Positions 35,319 through 45,679 of a stretch of 64,000 nt of DNA are shown here, piece by piece (within the stretch, counting starts at the first letter, position 1; every line of letters starts with the position of its first letter). The stretch comes from Ctena decussata (Eukaryota > Mollusca > Bivalvia > Lucinida > Lucinidae), in NCBI GenBank assembly GCA_963989385.1, contig OZ022502.1:7036501-7100500 (forward strand), read 5' to 3'. The translations under genes and the position numbers were made by a program. Below the pieces are notes generated by a model. That model did no database searches. It was not told where the DNA came from and worked only from the letters and a program-made list of their open reading frames with translations.

Positions 35319-35480
35319 GAGGTTATAAAACTTGAGTACCTTCTCAAACTCAAAATAAAGCACACTGATTGGCTGCTTCCGGCTCGGAAGCAGCCAATCA
35401 GTGTGCAAAATGTTCGAAAGCAGCCAATCAGTGTGCTTTATTTTAAGTTTGAGATTATTCTCAAGTTTTATAACCTCGAA
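35319..35480 (+). mobile_element. Foldback MITE, family B, copy 3 (with an extra inner arm)
   Basis: Ends CGAGGTTATAAAACTTGAG and complement. The inner CACTGATTGGCTGCTTCC arm is followed by two complementary copies separated by AAATGTTCG, so this copy has one duplicated right inner arm. Confidence 0.85.
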
Positions 35481-35768
35481 CTCGGACTTTTGAATATCAG
35501 GAAGAAACTGTCAGCGTCTTTCTGTTCATCTTTTTATTCAGCCTACAAGTAGTTAGTGTTTTACACAAACGTCTTAATGTTTAAATATTTTAGATGTCAA
35601 CTTTCAAATTTTTATCTTAATGTCTGTGTGTTTTCTTAAGATACGGTATACTTTAAAGTGATTGCTGACAGTAGATCATTATCATTAAAAACAATGCGGT
35701 TTCTTCATTGAATTAAAATCTTAAAAAGTTCCTTCAAGAGCAGAGAATACATACAGAAATAGGAACAT

Positions 35769-35814
35769 GGGCCAGACTACGTAGTTTCGGCTAATAAAGC
35801 CTCGTCAGTGACCC
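35769..35814 (-). ncRNA. Hammerhead ribozyme, copy 1
   Basis: On the minus strand: stem I GGGUCA pairs with UGGCCC (one G-U wobble); core CUGACGA; stem II GGCU-UUAUU-AGCC; core GAAA; stem III of three pairs with loop ACGU; cleavage triplet GUC. Every conserved core base of the hammerhead family is present. Predicted cleavage is between 35775 and 35774. The three-pair stem III is typical of animal retroelement hammerheads, which are thought to act as dimers. Confidence 0.88.
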
Positions 35815-36151
35815 TGACAATATCTGGTACGAAACCAGAAAAAAAAACATACTGTAATTTCTTAATTTTAATTGGGCAGTCGATTCAAAGACTGATTAGT
35901 TTCAAAAGGATCCAAATAATATAAAAGACGATGATCTAGAATAATAGTCTAAATCGATCTCAAATTTTAGATTTCTCAGAATCTATCCTCTGATCTCAAA
36001 GGATGTAAATGAAATATAATCTGCATTATGGATGATGTACGGGGAGACGTTTTACGGCCTCCACACGGCACAACACCAGCTGCAGTGAGGTAAAATTAAA
36101 ATCTTAAAAAGTTCCTTCAAGAGCAGAGAATACATACAGAAATAGGAACAT

Positions 36152-36197
36152 GGGCCAGACTACGTAGTTTCGGCTAATAAAGCCTCGTCAGTGACCT
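36152..36197 (-). ncRNA. Hammerhead ribozyme, copy 2
   Basis: Same motif in the second repeat. The single change makes the outermost stem I pair A-C, leaving five pairs; the core is unchanged. Predicted cleavage is between 36158 and 36157. Confidence 0.87.
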
Positions 36198-36424
36198 TGA
36201 CAATATCTGGTACGAAACCAGAAAAAAAAACATACTGTAATTTCTTAATTTTAATTGGGCAGTCGATTCAAAGACTGATTAGTTTCAAAAGGATCCAAAT
36301 AATATAAAAGACGATGATCTAGAATAATAGTCTAAATCGATCTCAAATTTTAGAGAAACCTTTGTTCTGTAAGTGCTTACTTAAAGAAATGAATAAGATA
36401 AAATAACATGTAGCCTTTTTCTCC

Positions 36425-36640
36425 GTTTTAGCTGGTCATTTGAAGCCGCTTCACGAGCTAGAAAAAAGGGGCGAACAGTGACGATTCAGATCAGCCTGCA
36501 GAAGCGCAGTCAGATCAGACTTTTCTGTTCACTTGACACGACCCTGTAAGTCAAAAGCCAAGACTGACCAATACGAGCGGAAGCACAGGATAATCTGAGC
36601 CTTGACTGTCTAACATGTCATAAAGCACCTTTAATCGTTC
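36425..36640. mobile_element. MITE-like segment, GATTCAGATCAGCCTGC type
   Basis: GATTCAGATCAGCCTGC and imperfect inverted counterparts (ATAATCTGAGCCTTGACTG) at about 36480 and 36590. Related phrases occur at 58.66-59.33 kb. Boundaries unclear. Confidence 0.4.
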
Positions 36641-36689
36641 TCCGTATCATTAACTCAAAATGCATGTGATAATACAAAAAAGTACTCAC

Positions 36690-36757
36690 CTCCTCTTCTT
36701 GTCAGCTGCAGCAACCCAGATAGGCATGACAGCCTTCGGTGAACTTCAGCTATTACT
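36690..36757 (-). CDS. Candidate first exon of the SecA-like gene
   Basis: Downstream of a TATA box, an ATG at 36727-36725 opens MPIWVAAADKKRR and runs into an excellent donor (AGGAG|GTGAGT at 36690). The coding part is 38 bases, so it ends in phase 2. The next exon I can support (27549) starts in phase 0, so either an intermediate exon exists in the intervening 9 kb or this is a non-coding leader. It could also belong to another gene. Confidence 0.3.
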
Positions 36758-36790
36758 GAACTAACACCACACTTATATATGCAAATTCTT
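36757..36790 (-). promoter_or_regulatory. Core-promoter-like site
   Basis: The minus strand reads ATTTGCATATATAAG, an octamer-like word overlapping a TATA box (TATATAAG at 36779-36772). A TTCAGTA initiator-like sequence follows about 22 bases on (around 36757). The exon with a strong splice donor immediately downstream supports it as the start of the minus-strand gene. The TATA to initiator distance is a little short of the usual 28-31. Confidence 0.45.
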
Positions 36791-36829
36791 CATTTCTGTG
36801 AAACACCCACGTTAGCTGGAAAAACACAT

Positions 36830-38775
36830 TTCAGATAACAATGACAAATTCACCACGACACAGGAAAATGTTGTTTGTGGTATGTGCGAGCAGTGAAGAA
36901 TCATATCAGTCTGCGCTGAAACGGCATATACTTAAGCACAGCTGCATTGTTTTCAGACGGGAAAATGGGCACACAATGTGTTGGTCTTGACCTTCCTTCC
37001 CAGTCTAGGAGTAAAGATACTTTTCTTTCAACTACTATTAGCTATCCTAACAAAGATAATATATTACTGTTTGCTTGTATAGCTCAGTAGAGTACCCATA
37101 AACTTGTCTATTTTGAGTAATCAATACACTCAAAATTATTGTAAGAGGGTTAACCTTGGTCTAATTTAAAGTTCAGTCCTCTAGGGTCGCATAATTTCAG
37201 TAAATTCGACACTGACGAGCCGCGCCACACGGACAGTTATTGCTTCTGCAAACACCTTAGCAGGGGGTTGAGAATCACGTGGTTTTTGTTCACTTACCCA
37301 GCACTGGAAAACGTGTGTGAATCTTTGTTTATATCAATGTAAATAGCCTAATATTTCTCTTTTAATAGTTTACACTTACTGAACTATGCGTCACTTTGCT
37401 GCCCACATCATCCCGATTCTAATGGTACTTTGACGGTATCGCAAAGATTCGCACTTTTATCAAGGACTCTGTCACAATGCACTTCAAGATTTCAAGATTT
37501 TATTATCGACCATTACCCCTACTTGGGCATTAGTCAAAAACTTTCAACACTGAAAAGCAATACAATAAACATCAGAGGAAAGTTACAAACTTTGGTATTG
37601 ACTATTGAGGCTAGTTAATCATAGCCGAACCCACAATCGCTTGGCTATGAGTGTGGGCAAGGCTACCATAAGCAACACCAGAGAGAACAACGTTGATAAA
37701 CGAGATCAATAATTCAAGTCCTGTAGATTAGTATGTTACGCAACGGAATTGTCCATCTAGATCTACTGATTCAGTTTTGACATTGAGCAATAATGTCCAT
37801 TGTTATGAAAAGTCTAATACACTTTATAACTTACAAACGTAATGCGACCTCTGATTGGATAATGTCAAAAACTTGCACCATCCTGTGACATACTGCCGGA
37901 AATCTGACGCACTTATAAAACATCGCTTCTCACTGGCTGACGTCTGTTTTTACGTTGCAGAAAGCACTTACGATGAGTGCAAAGTAGTACACACTGAAAG
38001 GAGAGAATGTTAAAAAGTGCATTAGAATGAGCATAACTGTATTATACGAGGGTTGTCTCAGTATTCGTGGACTGGGCTTACGGTATAAATTGTCATTTGG
38101 GGAGGTAAATCGATGGTTTTATGGTCGCAAATGGTACACATTGAAAGGAGAAAATGTCGGAATTATGCACAACTAAATTCATGTAAATGGTCAAAGGTTC
38201 TGGCGATTGGTGTTCCTTTGACGTATCGCTTGTGAACAATTCCTACATTTAAGTAGTGACCTTAATTCTTTTAGAACCAGAATCAACATTAAAACACTAA
38301 CTAACTACACTGATGATATCCTCGGGAACAAATTGTCCACCACGATGATATCAGCCCAGCGGTTTCATTATAAACCAAACTATACTGCATTTAGTGCGAC
38401 AAACGCGCGTAAATTCTGTTTCTAACGTCTTCAGTGTCGCTTCAGCCCAAATGTTTGAAAAAAAACATGATGGGGAGGTCTCGGCAGGCAATAAATAGCC
38501 CTCTCGCAGCTACACATACTGATGCATTCTGCGATACACATTAGCTGCTGACATAATTAAGAGACGCCTACGTATTAACAAGCGAATGCAGGCGCCCCTC
38601 ACCAAACCACCTCAACCTCTACGTCTCTAGAAAGGCGACAGACAAGGCACCAGGGAGATGTACGATTTGGATTAGATTGTTCCGTTGCTATGTCTGTAAA
38701 TGCACAAACAATATAAAAAAACTGACAACGAATCAACTTCATGTCACAGAGATAGGTTAGTATATCATACATTTG
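36830..38775. other. No gene recognised
   Basis: Non-coding sequence upstream of the promoter-like site. A 62-codon open frame near 37.43 kb has no family features. A TATTATCGACC...GGCATTAG block near 37.5 kb may be a repeat edge. Confidence 0.4.
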
Positions 38776-38777
38776 TA

Positions 38778-39160
38778 CTGTTTTGCGGTACAAGTCGGCT
38801 TTGATAGATACGTGGTAGGGTGTTGTCTATTGATCGAAGGGTTCCTGCCAGGGCGTCTTAGATGTTTTAAGAGTCCGTGACAAATGGCGCCCAACCTAAA
38901 TACCCACATGTGCATAAGATAGACAGAGAAATAGGAACTCCATACGTGTCACTTCCATTGATTCTTGTACTTATTGAATTCGAGGACGAATTTAATATGG
39001 CGGAGGGAGAATGTCATAGGTTATACTGTCTTGTGGTACAAGCCAGCTTTTATAGCGACGTAATAGAGCATTTGCCTTCATACCAAAAGGCTTTCAGTTC
39101 GATCCTCTGTCGGGACATCTGAGATTTTTTAAGACTCTGTGACATTTAGTGCCACTTCTC
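38778..39160 (+). repeat. Two diverged copies of a ~110-bp SINE-like block
   Basis: GGTACAAGTCGGCTTT...CGTCTTAGATGTTTTAAGAG at about 38788-38875, and GGTACAAGCCAGCTTT...GACATCTGAGATTTTTTAAG at about 39034-39132. The second contains a B-box-like CAGTTCGATCC. Probably remnants of a tRNA-derived repeat. Confidence 0.45.
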
Positions 39161-39243
39161 CTCGAAAAGCTTCCTGCTGGGTAAATTATAAAATAGCTTG
39201 TACAGAGAAGCGGTTTAACCAATATGCAATATATATGCAATAT

Positions 39244-39338
39244 GTAATTTGCACTTGTCACCGGAACATACTCGCTAGGACAACACAAAGTATGACTCTG
39301 TATGTAGCGAGTATGTTCCGGTGACAAGTGCAAATTAC
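39244..39338. repeat. Long perfect hairpin (33-bp stem)
   Basis: 39244-39276 (GTAATTTGCACTTGTCACCG onward) is the exact reverse complement of 39306-39338, with a 29-base loop. If transcribed it would fold into a perfect stem of a length suited to Dicer-type processing, but a MITE relic is as likely. Confidence 0.85.
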
Positions 39339-39557
39339 AGAGCTAATAAAAATGAATATTTCTCAAAATTCAGCCAAGAGATTTAAACATGGTTTTCGGG
39401 GTCTGGGACCGAATTGAAATGGGCGTCGTATGTTGTAAAAATAATAAAGAAAATATAAATGACGTTTCATAGGAAAGTCAAGAAAATATTTGGGTCACCA
39501 CTAAAAATCAAAACTAAATAATAACAATACTTGGAAATACGCCGATCCAAGCGAATG

Positions 39558-40400
39558 TATGGTGGCTGGTTTGTGCCATTTCGTCTTTTCGTCTTTTCGC
39601 CGCGAAAAGACGCCACGCGAAAAGACGAAAAGACGCCATGCGAAAAGACGAAAAAACGCCAAGCGAAAAGACGAAAAGACGAAATAACGCCATGCGAAAA
39701 GACGAAAAGACGAAACCCGCCACGCGAAAAGACGAAATTTCAGCGCGAAAAGACGAAAAACGCCATGCGAAAAGACGCCATTTGAAACTCTTAATTTGTC
39801 GTCTTTTCGCGTGGCGTCTTTTCGTCTTTTCGTCTTTTCGCCTGGCGTCTTTTCGTCTTTTCGTCTTTTCGCATGGCGTTATTTCGTCTTTTCGCATGGC
39901 GTTATTTCGTCTTTTCGCATTTCGTTATTTCGTCTTTTCGCGCCGAAAAGACGAAAAGACGCCATGCGAAAAGACGAAAAGACGAAATAACGCCACGCGA
40001 AAAGACGAAAAGACGAAATAACGCCACGCGAAAAGACGAAATAACGCCATGCGAAAAGACGAAATAACGCCATGCGAAAAGACGAAAAGACGAAAAGACG
40101 CCAGGCGAAAAGACGAAAAGACGCCACGCGAAAAGACGACAAATTAAGAGTTTCAAATGGCGTCTTTTCGCATGGCGTTTTTTCGTCTTTTCGCGCTGAA
40201 ATTTCGTCTTTTCGCGTGGCGGGTTTCGTCTTTTCGTCTTTTCGCATGGCGTTATTTCGTCTTTTCGTCTTTTCGCCTGGCGTTTTTTCGTCTTTTCGTC
40301 TTTTCGCATGGCGTCTTTTCGTCTTTTCGTCTTTTCGCGTGGCGTCTTTTCGCGGCGAAAAGACGAAAAGACGAAATGGCACAAACCAGCCACCATAGTA
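39558..40400. mobile_element. Two-lobed foldback palindrome (FB2) built from GAAAAGACG words
   Basis: The outer ends (TATGGTGGCTGGTTTGTGCC and its complement) enclose blocks of GAAAAGACG and CGTCTTTTCG in four alternating runs: forward 39601-39785, reverse 39800-39940, forward 39945-40135, reverse 40155-40355. A unique spacer (TTTGAAACTCTTAATTTGTC) separates the runs in the left half and recurs inverted in the right half. Words are linked by GCCA-N-GC, with N = T, C, G or A. Many long open frames on both strands are by-products of the repeat. Confidence 0.95.
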
Positions 40401-40564
40401 TTCCCACTAGTCAGAGGAACAAAATAATAATAGTAATAAATAAAAGAAAACGAACACCAGACTCATTTGAATGTACATGTAGTTTCTTTTAGCTGGAGAG
40501 TATTTTTATTTTTTTAATTTTTTTTTTATTATGTATTTATTCTTTTTTTTTCTCTGTGTGTGTG

Positions 40565-40600
40565 TGGGGGGGGGGGGGGGGGCGGGGGGGGGGGGGGTTC
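40565..40600 (+). repeat. Poly-G tract
   Basis: More than 30 G with one C, following a (TG)n stretch. Confidence 0.9.
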
Positions 40601-40969
40601 GTGCTGCAGACAAAACGAGGGTGGGCGAATGCCATGGGAAAAGCCACGACGTCTGCCTTATACATGTACGAATGTTTAGACTTGCAACTTTACCATTGCA
40701 TCATATAACAACATTTAGAACCAATAGTATAACCGATCCAGGTCGGCCTACGCAATCTGAGTATGAGGGTGTCTGGGTGGCATTTGTAAGTGTGAGCGTG
40801 AAAATTGCAAAGACAATGCTGTAATAATGCATGCACACACCATACATATACCGACGTAATGTACCTGCTGGTTTCCTACACTGGGACCGTGGTTTCATAA
40901 TTGTATGATTTTCTATTGAGGAGGCTCTATCTTTGAACACTAAAATCTTTTCATGTGCAAAAATAAAAG

Positions 40970-40975
<6 letters not shown>

Positions 40976-41046
<71 letters not shown>
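40976..41046 (+). repeat. (GA)n(CAGA)n microsatellite
   Basis: About 17 GA dinucleotides followed by ten CAGA units. Confidence 0.95.
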
Positions 41047-41198
41047 TAGATATATGTGTTTTGGTTTACTTCTTTGATTGGATTAGGTTTCAGCATCTGG
41101 ATGCTGCTGACATATAAGGTCAATTTTACATACTTAGACATTTAGATGAAAATTCTGCTAAAAGTTGTTAATGTTTCTTATATCTCCAATACCCTTCA

Positions 41199-41636
41199 TA
41201 TATTAACACTTGTCACTGCCTTCCCTTAGATAAACCTATAACAGCAACTAGCTTCATACACCGATGAACGACAATTGATCATGTGACGTTGTCGTCAAGC
41301 GACGTCAAAGTCAAACGAACGTCTTGATTAGTCTACGTAACGTTCGACTGACGCCACGTCATGGCGACGGCTGTTTAACGTAATGGCCGAGCACGTCATT
41401 ACTAATTTTTCTTCGGTCCATATTTGGCATATTCTACACTTAATTACCACGAAAACGGCACAGAAAGAGTCTAAAGATAAAGTGTAAATATAAAAAAATT
41501 TCAGTTTTCATCGTGTGAAGAAGCCAGTGGTTGTCGCTAAAATCTACAAGAAGAGCTTCTCCCTTCATGAACTTTTAGCTCCGCCCATTGTCTTTGTCAC
41601 ACGATAAACGCTGACAAACCAAACGGTTAATTCTGA
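41199..41636 (+). mobile_element. Element D, copy 2
   Basis: Direct-orientation relative of 22965-23402. The hairpin end is more decayed (AAGAAGAGCTTCTCCC core). Confidence 0.8.
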
Positions 41637-42220
41637 ATTCAAGTTTTAAATATAAGGTTTATTGATAGGTTAAAGAAGATAAATTGAAATCATCTGGATG
41701 CTGGTACACATAATTTAAAATTTGTATCAGTATCATATCTGTGCCAAAGATGCGTGTTTAAAGCTTCGTGGCATTAGGCGATGGCCATAGCCAGGGGTAT
41801 ACGTAAACCTCTGTTTATTTATTCTAGTTCATAATAAAATAAAGGCCTACGCTAATTACTTGAAATAAATCATGCAGTGATCGCTTTTAAAGGTAATTTC
41901 TAGACTTTAAAGGGCTTTAATGTATTAATATTTCATTTATTTTTTTAACAGCTAAAAGGGTCATTCGCCATTGTTTGCATATATAAAGAGTTAAGGAGTT
42001 CCTTAAAAAGTTAAAGTTGATACAGATCAACCTTAAAATATTTAAGATTTTTCCTTAAGTTAAGGAATACCTTAGCGCTAAGGTGTTGTAAAGATTCACT
42101 TTTAAGCACTTTAAGGTAAAATCTTACTTTAAGGTATTCCTTTTCTCTTAAGATGTGATTGTAAACCTGGGCCCAGATCGCTCATATCATGTAATCAAAA
42201 TCAATAGGGAAATAAGTACA

Positions 42221-42439
42221 TAGGGGAGAGTCGGGTAACTTCGGACAGGCGGGTAAATTCGGACATACAATTGCAAACAGTGAAAATCCAGATGAGACGG
42301 CTCATAATGAGCCGTCTCATCAGGATTTTCTCTATTTGGCCAGTTAATTTTTGCTAAAGTTCCAAACAACTGACATATAAAGAAAACAATGTCAGTGTCC
42401 GAAATTACCCGCTGTCCGAAGTTACCCGACTCTCCCCTA
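42221..42439. mobile_element. MITE with TAGGGGAGAGTCGGGTAA ends
   Basis: Terminal inverted repeats GGGGAGAGTCGGGTAACTTC flanked by TA on both sides, so probably a TA target duplication. A perfect central palindrome, GATGAGACGGCTCAT and complement, lies at about 42291-42321. About 219 bases, non-coding. Confidence 0.9.
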
Positions 42440-42467
42440 CATACATAGACAGCAGTTCACGAAAGGC

Positions 42468-42595
42468 ACGCCCCGGTAGCTTAGTAGGTTAAGCGCTGGC
42501 CCGCTGAGTTCGAGACCTGTTAGAGGCGGAAATCTTTCTGACTGTAAATGGGTTCCATTGCACATAGCCTTTCATGATCAAGTCATCCATCTATT
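42468..42595 (+). mobile_element. tRNA-derived SINE, GCCCCGGTAGCTCAG family, copy 3
   Basis: CGCCCCGGTAGCTTAGTAGG head, B-box-like GAGTTCGAGACC, then GAGGCGGAAATCTT and CCATTGCACATAGCCTTTCA. The 3' end is truncated. Confidence 0.8.
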
Positions 42596-42639
42596 CAATC
42601 TGAAAGGCACACACGGTAAACCGTTTAGTGAACGAACGG

Positions 42640-43690
42640 CTCTTTCCTAGATAGGTCGTAAATTTACTTGAACTTAAATATATCACTCACATAAAAGGTG
42701 AACAACAGTATTGATACGGTAACAGTGAGAACCAAAACATAAGTATCGCCTTGGTACGGTCACCGCTAAATAGCTGGGGGTGGGGTGAGAGCTTAAACTT
42801 AGTTTACAAGATTGAAACCCTAACTCTTAGCTTCTGCATGATTCAAACCATTTACCTAGTTATTCAATTTGCGTGAAGGTTTTCTATGTTGAAGCTAAGA
42901 TTAGGGTTCGACAGAAGCAACGTGTTGTGTTACCTGGAGATCCCTGGGGTGTCATTACACTGGAGGAAAAGAAAATCCCTTGTTGAGTCCCAGATGCCCA
43001 AATAACAGACAAGAAAAACTCCGGTCCCCGCTAACCAAAACAAATAAGTTTGACCCTCTGGTGTGCTAATAAATTTAGAAGAAAAGTTATTACCTACATT
43101 TTCAAAGACCTTTGGTGCTTCGTGCTTTATTTATCAATAAATTGTTTGTTTACTGAATTTAGAAGAGACCTTTGGTTTCTCGTGCTTTATCCATCAATGA
43201 ATTGTTTGTTTACTGAATTTTGAAGTGACATAATAAAACGGAAACAAAACTGTGTCCATTATAGAAACAAACGGTTGCAACGCAAGAAGAATCCCACTGC
43301 GAAGGTGCAGCCGTGGATTCTTTTTCAACAGCATATTTTGTCAATAGTTTTGTTATATTTTTCGGATGGAACTAGGAAATGTGATACTCTTAAGAGCATT
43401 TCGTGCACTGCTGCTGACTTGTGTAGCGACACGTTTCCCTTTCGGTTTTAAGGGTGTGATAGGGGATCGGATTGCATCAGTCCCTGGTCATTGCTTAACA
43501 TTTTACATTGTCATAAGTAGGTTGCTCGGTTATGGTACAGAAGTTCTTCACTTCAAATCATCGGTGGGTGTTTTATATCAAGAGATGCTTGCTCTTCGAA
43601 CAAATTTGATCTCGCCTGTGGTTCTTTTGTTGGTTCATTCTGCTAAATATTTTGATGGTCTTAAAACACCCGTAAGGAGAAGTGGTAATT
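42640..43690. other. No confident gene; one ATG open frame
   Basis: A plus-strand open frame at 43366-43710 (114 codons) is hydrophobic and contains FPFGFKGVIGDR, but I see no family match, splice signal or repeat identity. I leave it uncalled. Confidence 0.3.
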
Positions 43691-43696
43691 GTGAGT

Positions 43697-45140
43697 ATAG
43701 ATGTCGGTAAAACAAGCCGAGTATATTAATCTACTCCAAAGTTCCCGTCTACAATCGATGCATGCATGCATGCACACATGCATTCTTGAATGCATATGTG
43801 GATGGATGGAAAGTTGGATGGGGCAGATGGATACAAAGACAGATGGATGGTCAGATGGTCAGATGGTTAGGGCATGCTCGGTAAAGCAAGCCGAGTATAC
43901 ACCTTTCCTATAAATCGATCAAGTCGCGCACGAGTTATCTACCCAAGTAGACTGTGACGTCATCTATAGGATATCCCATATAATTCAGTACAACTGCAAG
44001 CACGCATAACATGCATAAAGCAGACGTTTTGTAAATGTAAACTGCAAAAAAAATCATTGAAAGACCAAATTAAAGTAAAATTGCCCCGTTTTCATGTAAC
44101 ATTTTTTATTTATATATATTTTTATTTATCTATTTTAATATCATATTGAGAATCCCGACAAGTCGCTCTTGATTTTTATGACCCCTTTCATCGACGCCGT
44201 GTTTTAACACCCCGGCAATACATTCACGTTTGTTCAATATAAAAAGTTACATTTCGTATAAATAAGTTTCGTAAATCTGAAATGTTAATTCCATTTTTCC
44301 GACATTCAGATAGTTACTACGTATAATTACCGGACAGGTTATAGCGCTGATATTTATGGTTTCTTGTGCGATACACCGATCTAAAAGCATCAGCATCCAG
44401 ACAGTTTTCCGTAAGTTTGATCCCGAGGTTGAATTTATATTATTTTTTTTTCCCTCTCTTACTTATCTTGGAATTATTTATTTGAATTATTTATTTGATC
44501 CATTTCACGTTAGGTGTTCTTAAAGCTGCCTTCCGAACACGTGTCTAGGTAATACACAATCATAGGTGTTTGTTTATTGCGGCAATGCGCGCAAGTCGGT
44601 GATTACACAAACGAATTCCGTGTCAGCACACTTTGTTATCATTTTAAGCGTGTGTCTGCTTTATAATCAGCTAATCGTTCGTTTTGTATATTTTTTAATA
44701 ACGGTCTGAACATTTTCTTTCTTTTCCTTATGTTTTGGAAGCTGTACTGGTGATACATACTCTTTCGATTACGGTAATTTTGGCCCGAAATTTTACTGGG
44801 AAATCTTGTAGTTTTATGTCAAATTCCCAAATGATATATGTTATTAAGCTTATTTTTCGACAAAGAATGAGCTAAATATAGTTGAAACAACATAGTTGTC
44901 TTAATCTTAACCATTGAATGTTAGTTTTGAATATACGGAAAACCGGCATCTATTTGGTTACACAATGAAAAACAATAGCCTATCCTATAGATGACGTCAT
45001 AGGCGTTGCAAGGGACAAAACTCGTACAGACTCTGAATTATAGGAAAGGTGTATTTATGTCATTGACCATTTGGCAATCATGGTCCAATTGGCAATTTTC
45101 CATCATTGTCAATTGGGGCGCTTGATTTTAAAATCGGCGA
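43697..45140. mobile_element. Element with TACACCTTTCCTATA inverted ends
   Basis: TACACCTTTCCTATAAATC with GTGACGTCATCTATAGGATA at 43898-43975 is mirrored at about 44985-45056. Outside the right end the homology with 56.94-57.01 kb continues (ATTGCCAAA...TGACATA). A GGATGGATG-rich block at 43795-43870 lies just outside the left end. No transposase seen. Confidence 0.6.
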
Positions 45141-45202
45141 TCACTTCCTGTGACGTATCATCCGGTCTAACGGGTCAAGTGTCATTCGTCACTTGCATCG
45201 CG

Positions 45203-45379
45203 ATGGAAGAAGAGTGGAGATCACAGTTTAATTCCTGGTGTCAAGATAAATTTCTACGGAATAAAAATACTAGCGCCGCTTTGGGGCAAGAATCTATTTC
45301 TCACATCCTGACTTTCTTGCAAGAAGACAGACTGCCTGCTAATTTTGACAGGCAACAGAAAGCTACTTTCAAACATAAG
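45203..45379 (+). CDS. Candidate first coding exon, KRBA2-like (integrase-derived) protein
   Basis: An ATG in good context opens 59 codons ending exactly at an AAG|GTAGGC donor. The protein MEEEWRSQFNSWCQDKFLRN... has a helical F.SW...K start, then SISHILTFLQEDRLPANFDR. This layout resembles the N-terminus of KRAB-A domain-containing protein 2-like proteins, a family of domesticated integrases abundant in bivalves. A related downstream exon may lie at 47405-47503. Assignment is by eye. The N-terminal part alone would not be decisive. Confidence 0.45.
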
Positions 45380-45679
45380 GTAGGCCTATCCGAATTTTCT
45401 TTTTTCTACCATTTCAGTTATTTTTTAGTGCCCACGGAATTGGGAAAAAGCGAGTCTTATGCTCCAGACATTTGGAATTTCAGAAACACCTTTATTTAGC
45501 CTCAAGTGGTGGGACAGAGGACATGATACTGAAAAATATGATATTTATATATCTGCCAGTTCTAAGCAAGCAAGTAAATTTATGCTTGTAAGATGGTCCT
45601 TAGAAAAATTCTTCCTGCAGTTGGGAATTTTTCAGCTTGCAGTTGGGAAAGAAAGATATTACTTTGAATTGGCCAATTA

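Larger units (their letters stand above)
35711..36354 (-). mobile_element. Retrozyme-like element: direct repeats with hammerhead ribozymes
   Basis: The 261-base segment at 35711-35971 recurs at 36094-36354 with a single difference that I can see (CCCTG against CCTTG), an offset of 383 bases. Each copy contains a complete minus-strand hammerhead core. Tandem hammerhead units of a few hundred bases, with no open frame, are the signature of metazoan retrozymes and of terminal repeats of Penelope-like elements. Self-cleavage at both sites would release a 383-nt RNA. The element lies in the 5' intron of the SecA-like gene on the same strand, so it would be copied within that pre-mRNA. No PLE reverse transcriptase is present in the window. 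Confidence 0.8.
7662..36779 (-). other. Gene model: spliced SecA-like multidomain protein
   Basis: Nine exons on the minus strand join with matching codon phase at all eight junctions: 0, 1, 0, 0, 2, 0, 2, 2 in transcript order from 27549 down to 7929. Every border has AG and GT. With one base restored near 16.87 kb the exon lengths sum to a multiple of three (7,248 bases, about 2,415 residues). This phase agreement is the main evidence for a single gene. A TATA-containing promoter and a possible first exon lie near 36.7 kb, but that exon ends in phase 2, so at least one 5' exon is missing from my model. A polyadenylation signal (AATAAA) lies at 7667-7662. The introns are full of mobile elements. 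Likely cytosolic, as no signal peptide is visible in what I can see. A separate gene contributing the two most 5' exons is possible but less likely. Confidence 0.75.

Noticed and set aside
35711..36354. Miniature LTR retrotransposon (TRIM)
   Set aside because: The repeats lack TG...CA ends, a primer-binding site and a polypurine tract. The hammerhead cores explain them better.
37205..37245. Plus-strand CTGACGAG near 37215 as a hammerhead
   Set aside because: No stem II or GAAA follows.
39514..40492. Several overlapping open frames of 60-170 codons on both strands
   Set aside because: They are translations of the GAAAAGACG palindrome, giving Lys/Asp/Glu or Phe/Arg/Ser repeats in every frame. 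Not genes.
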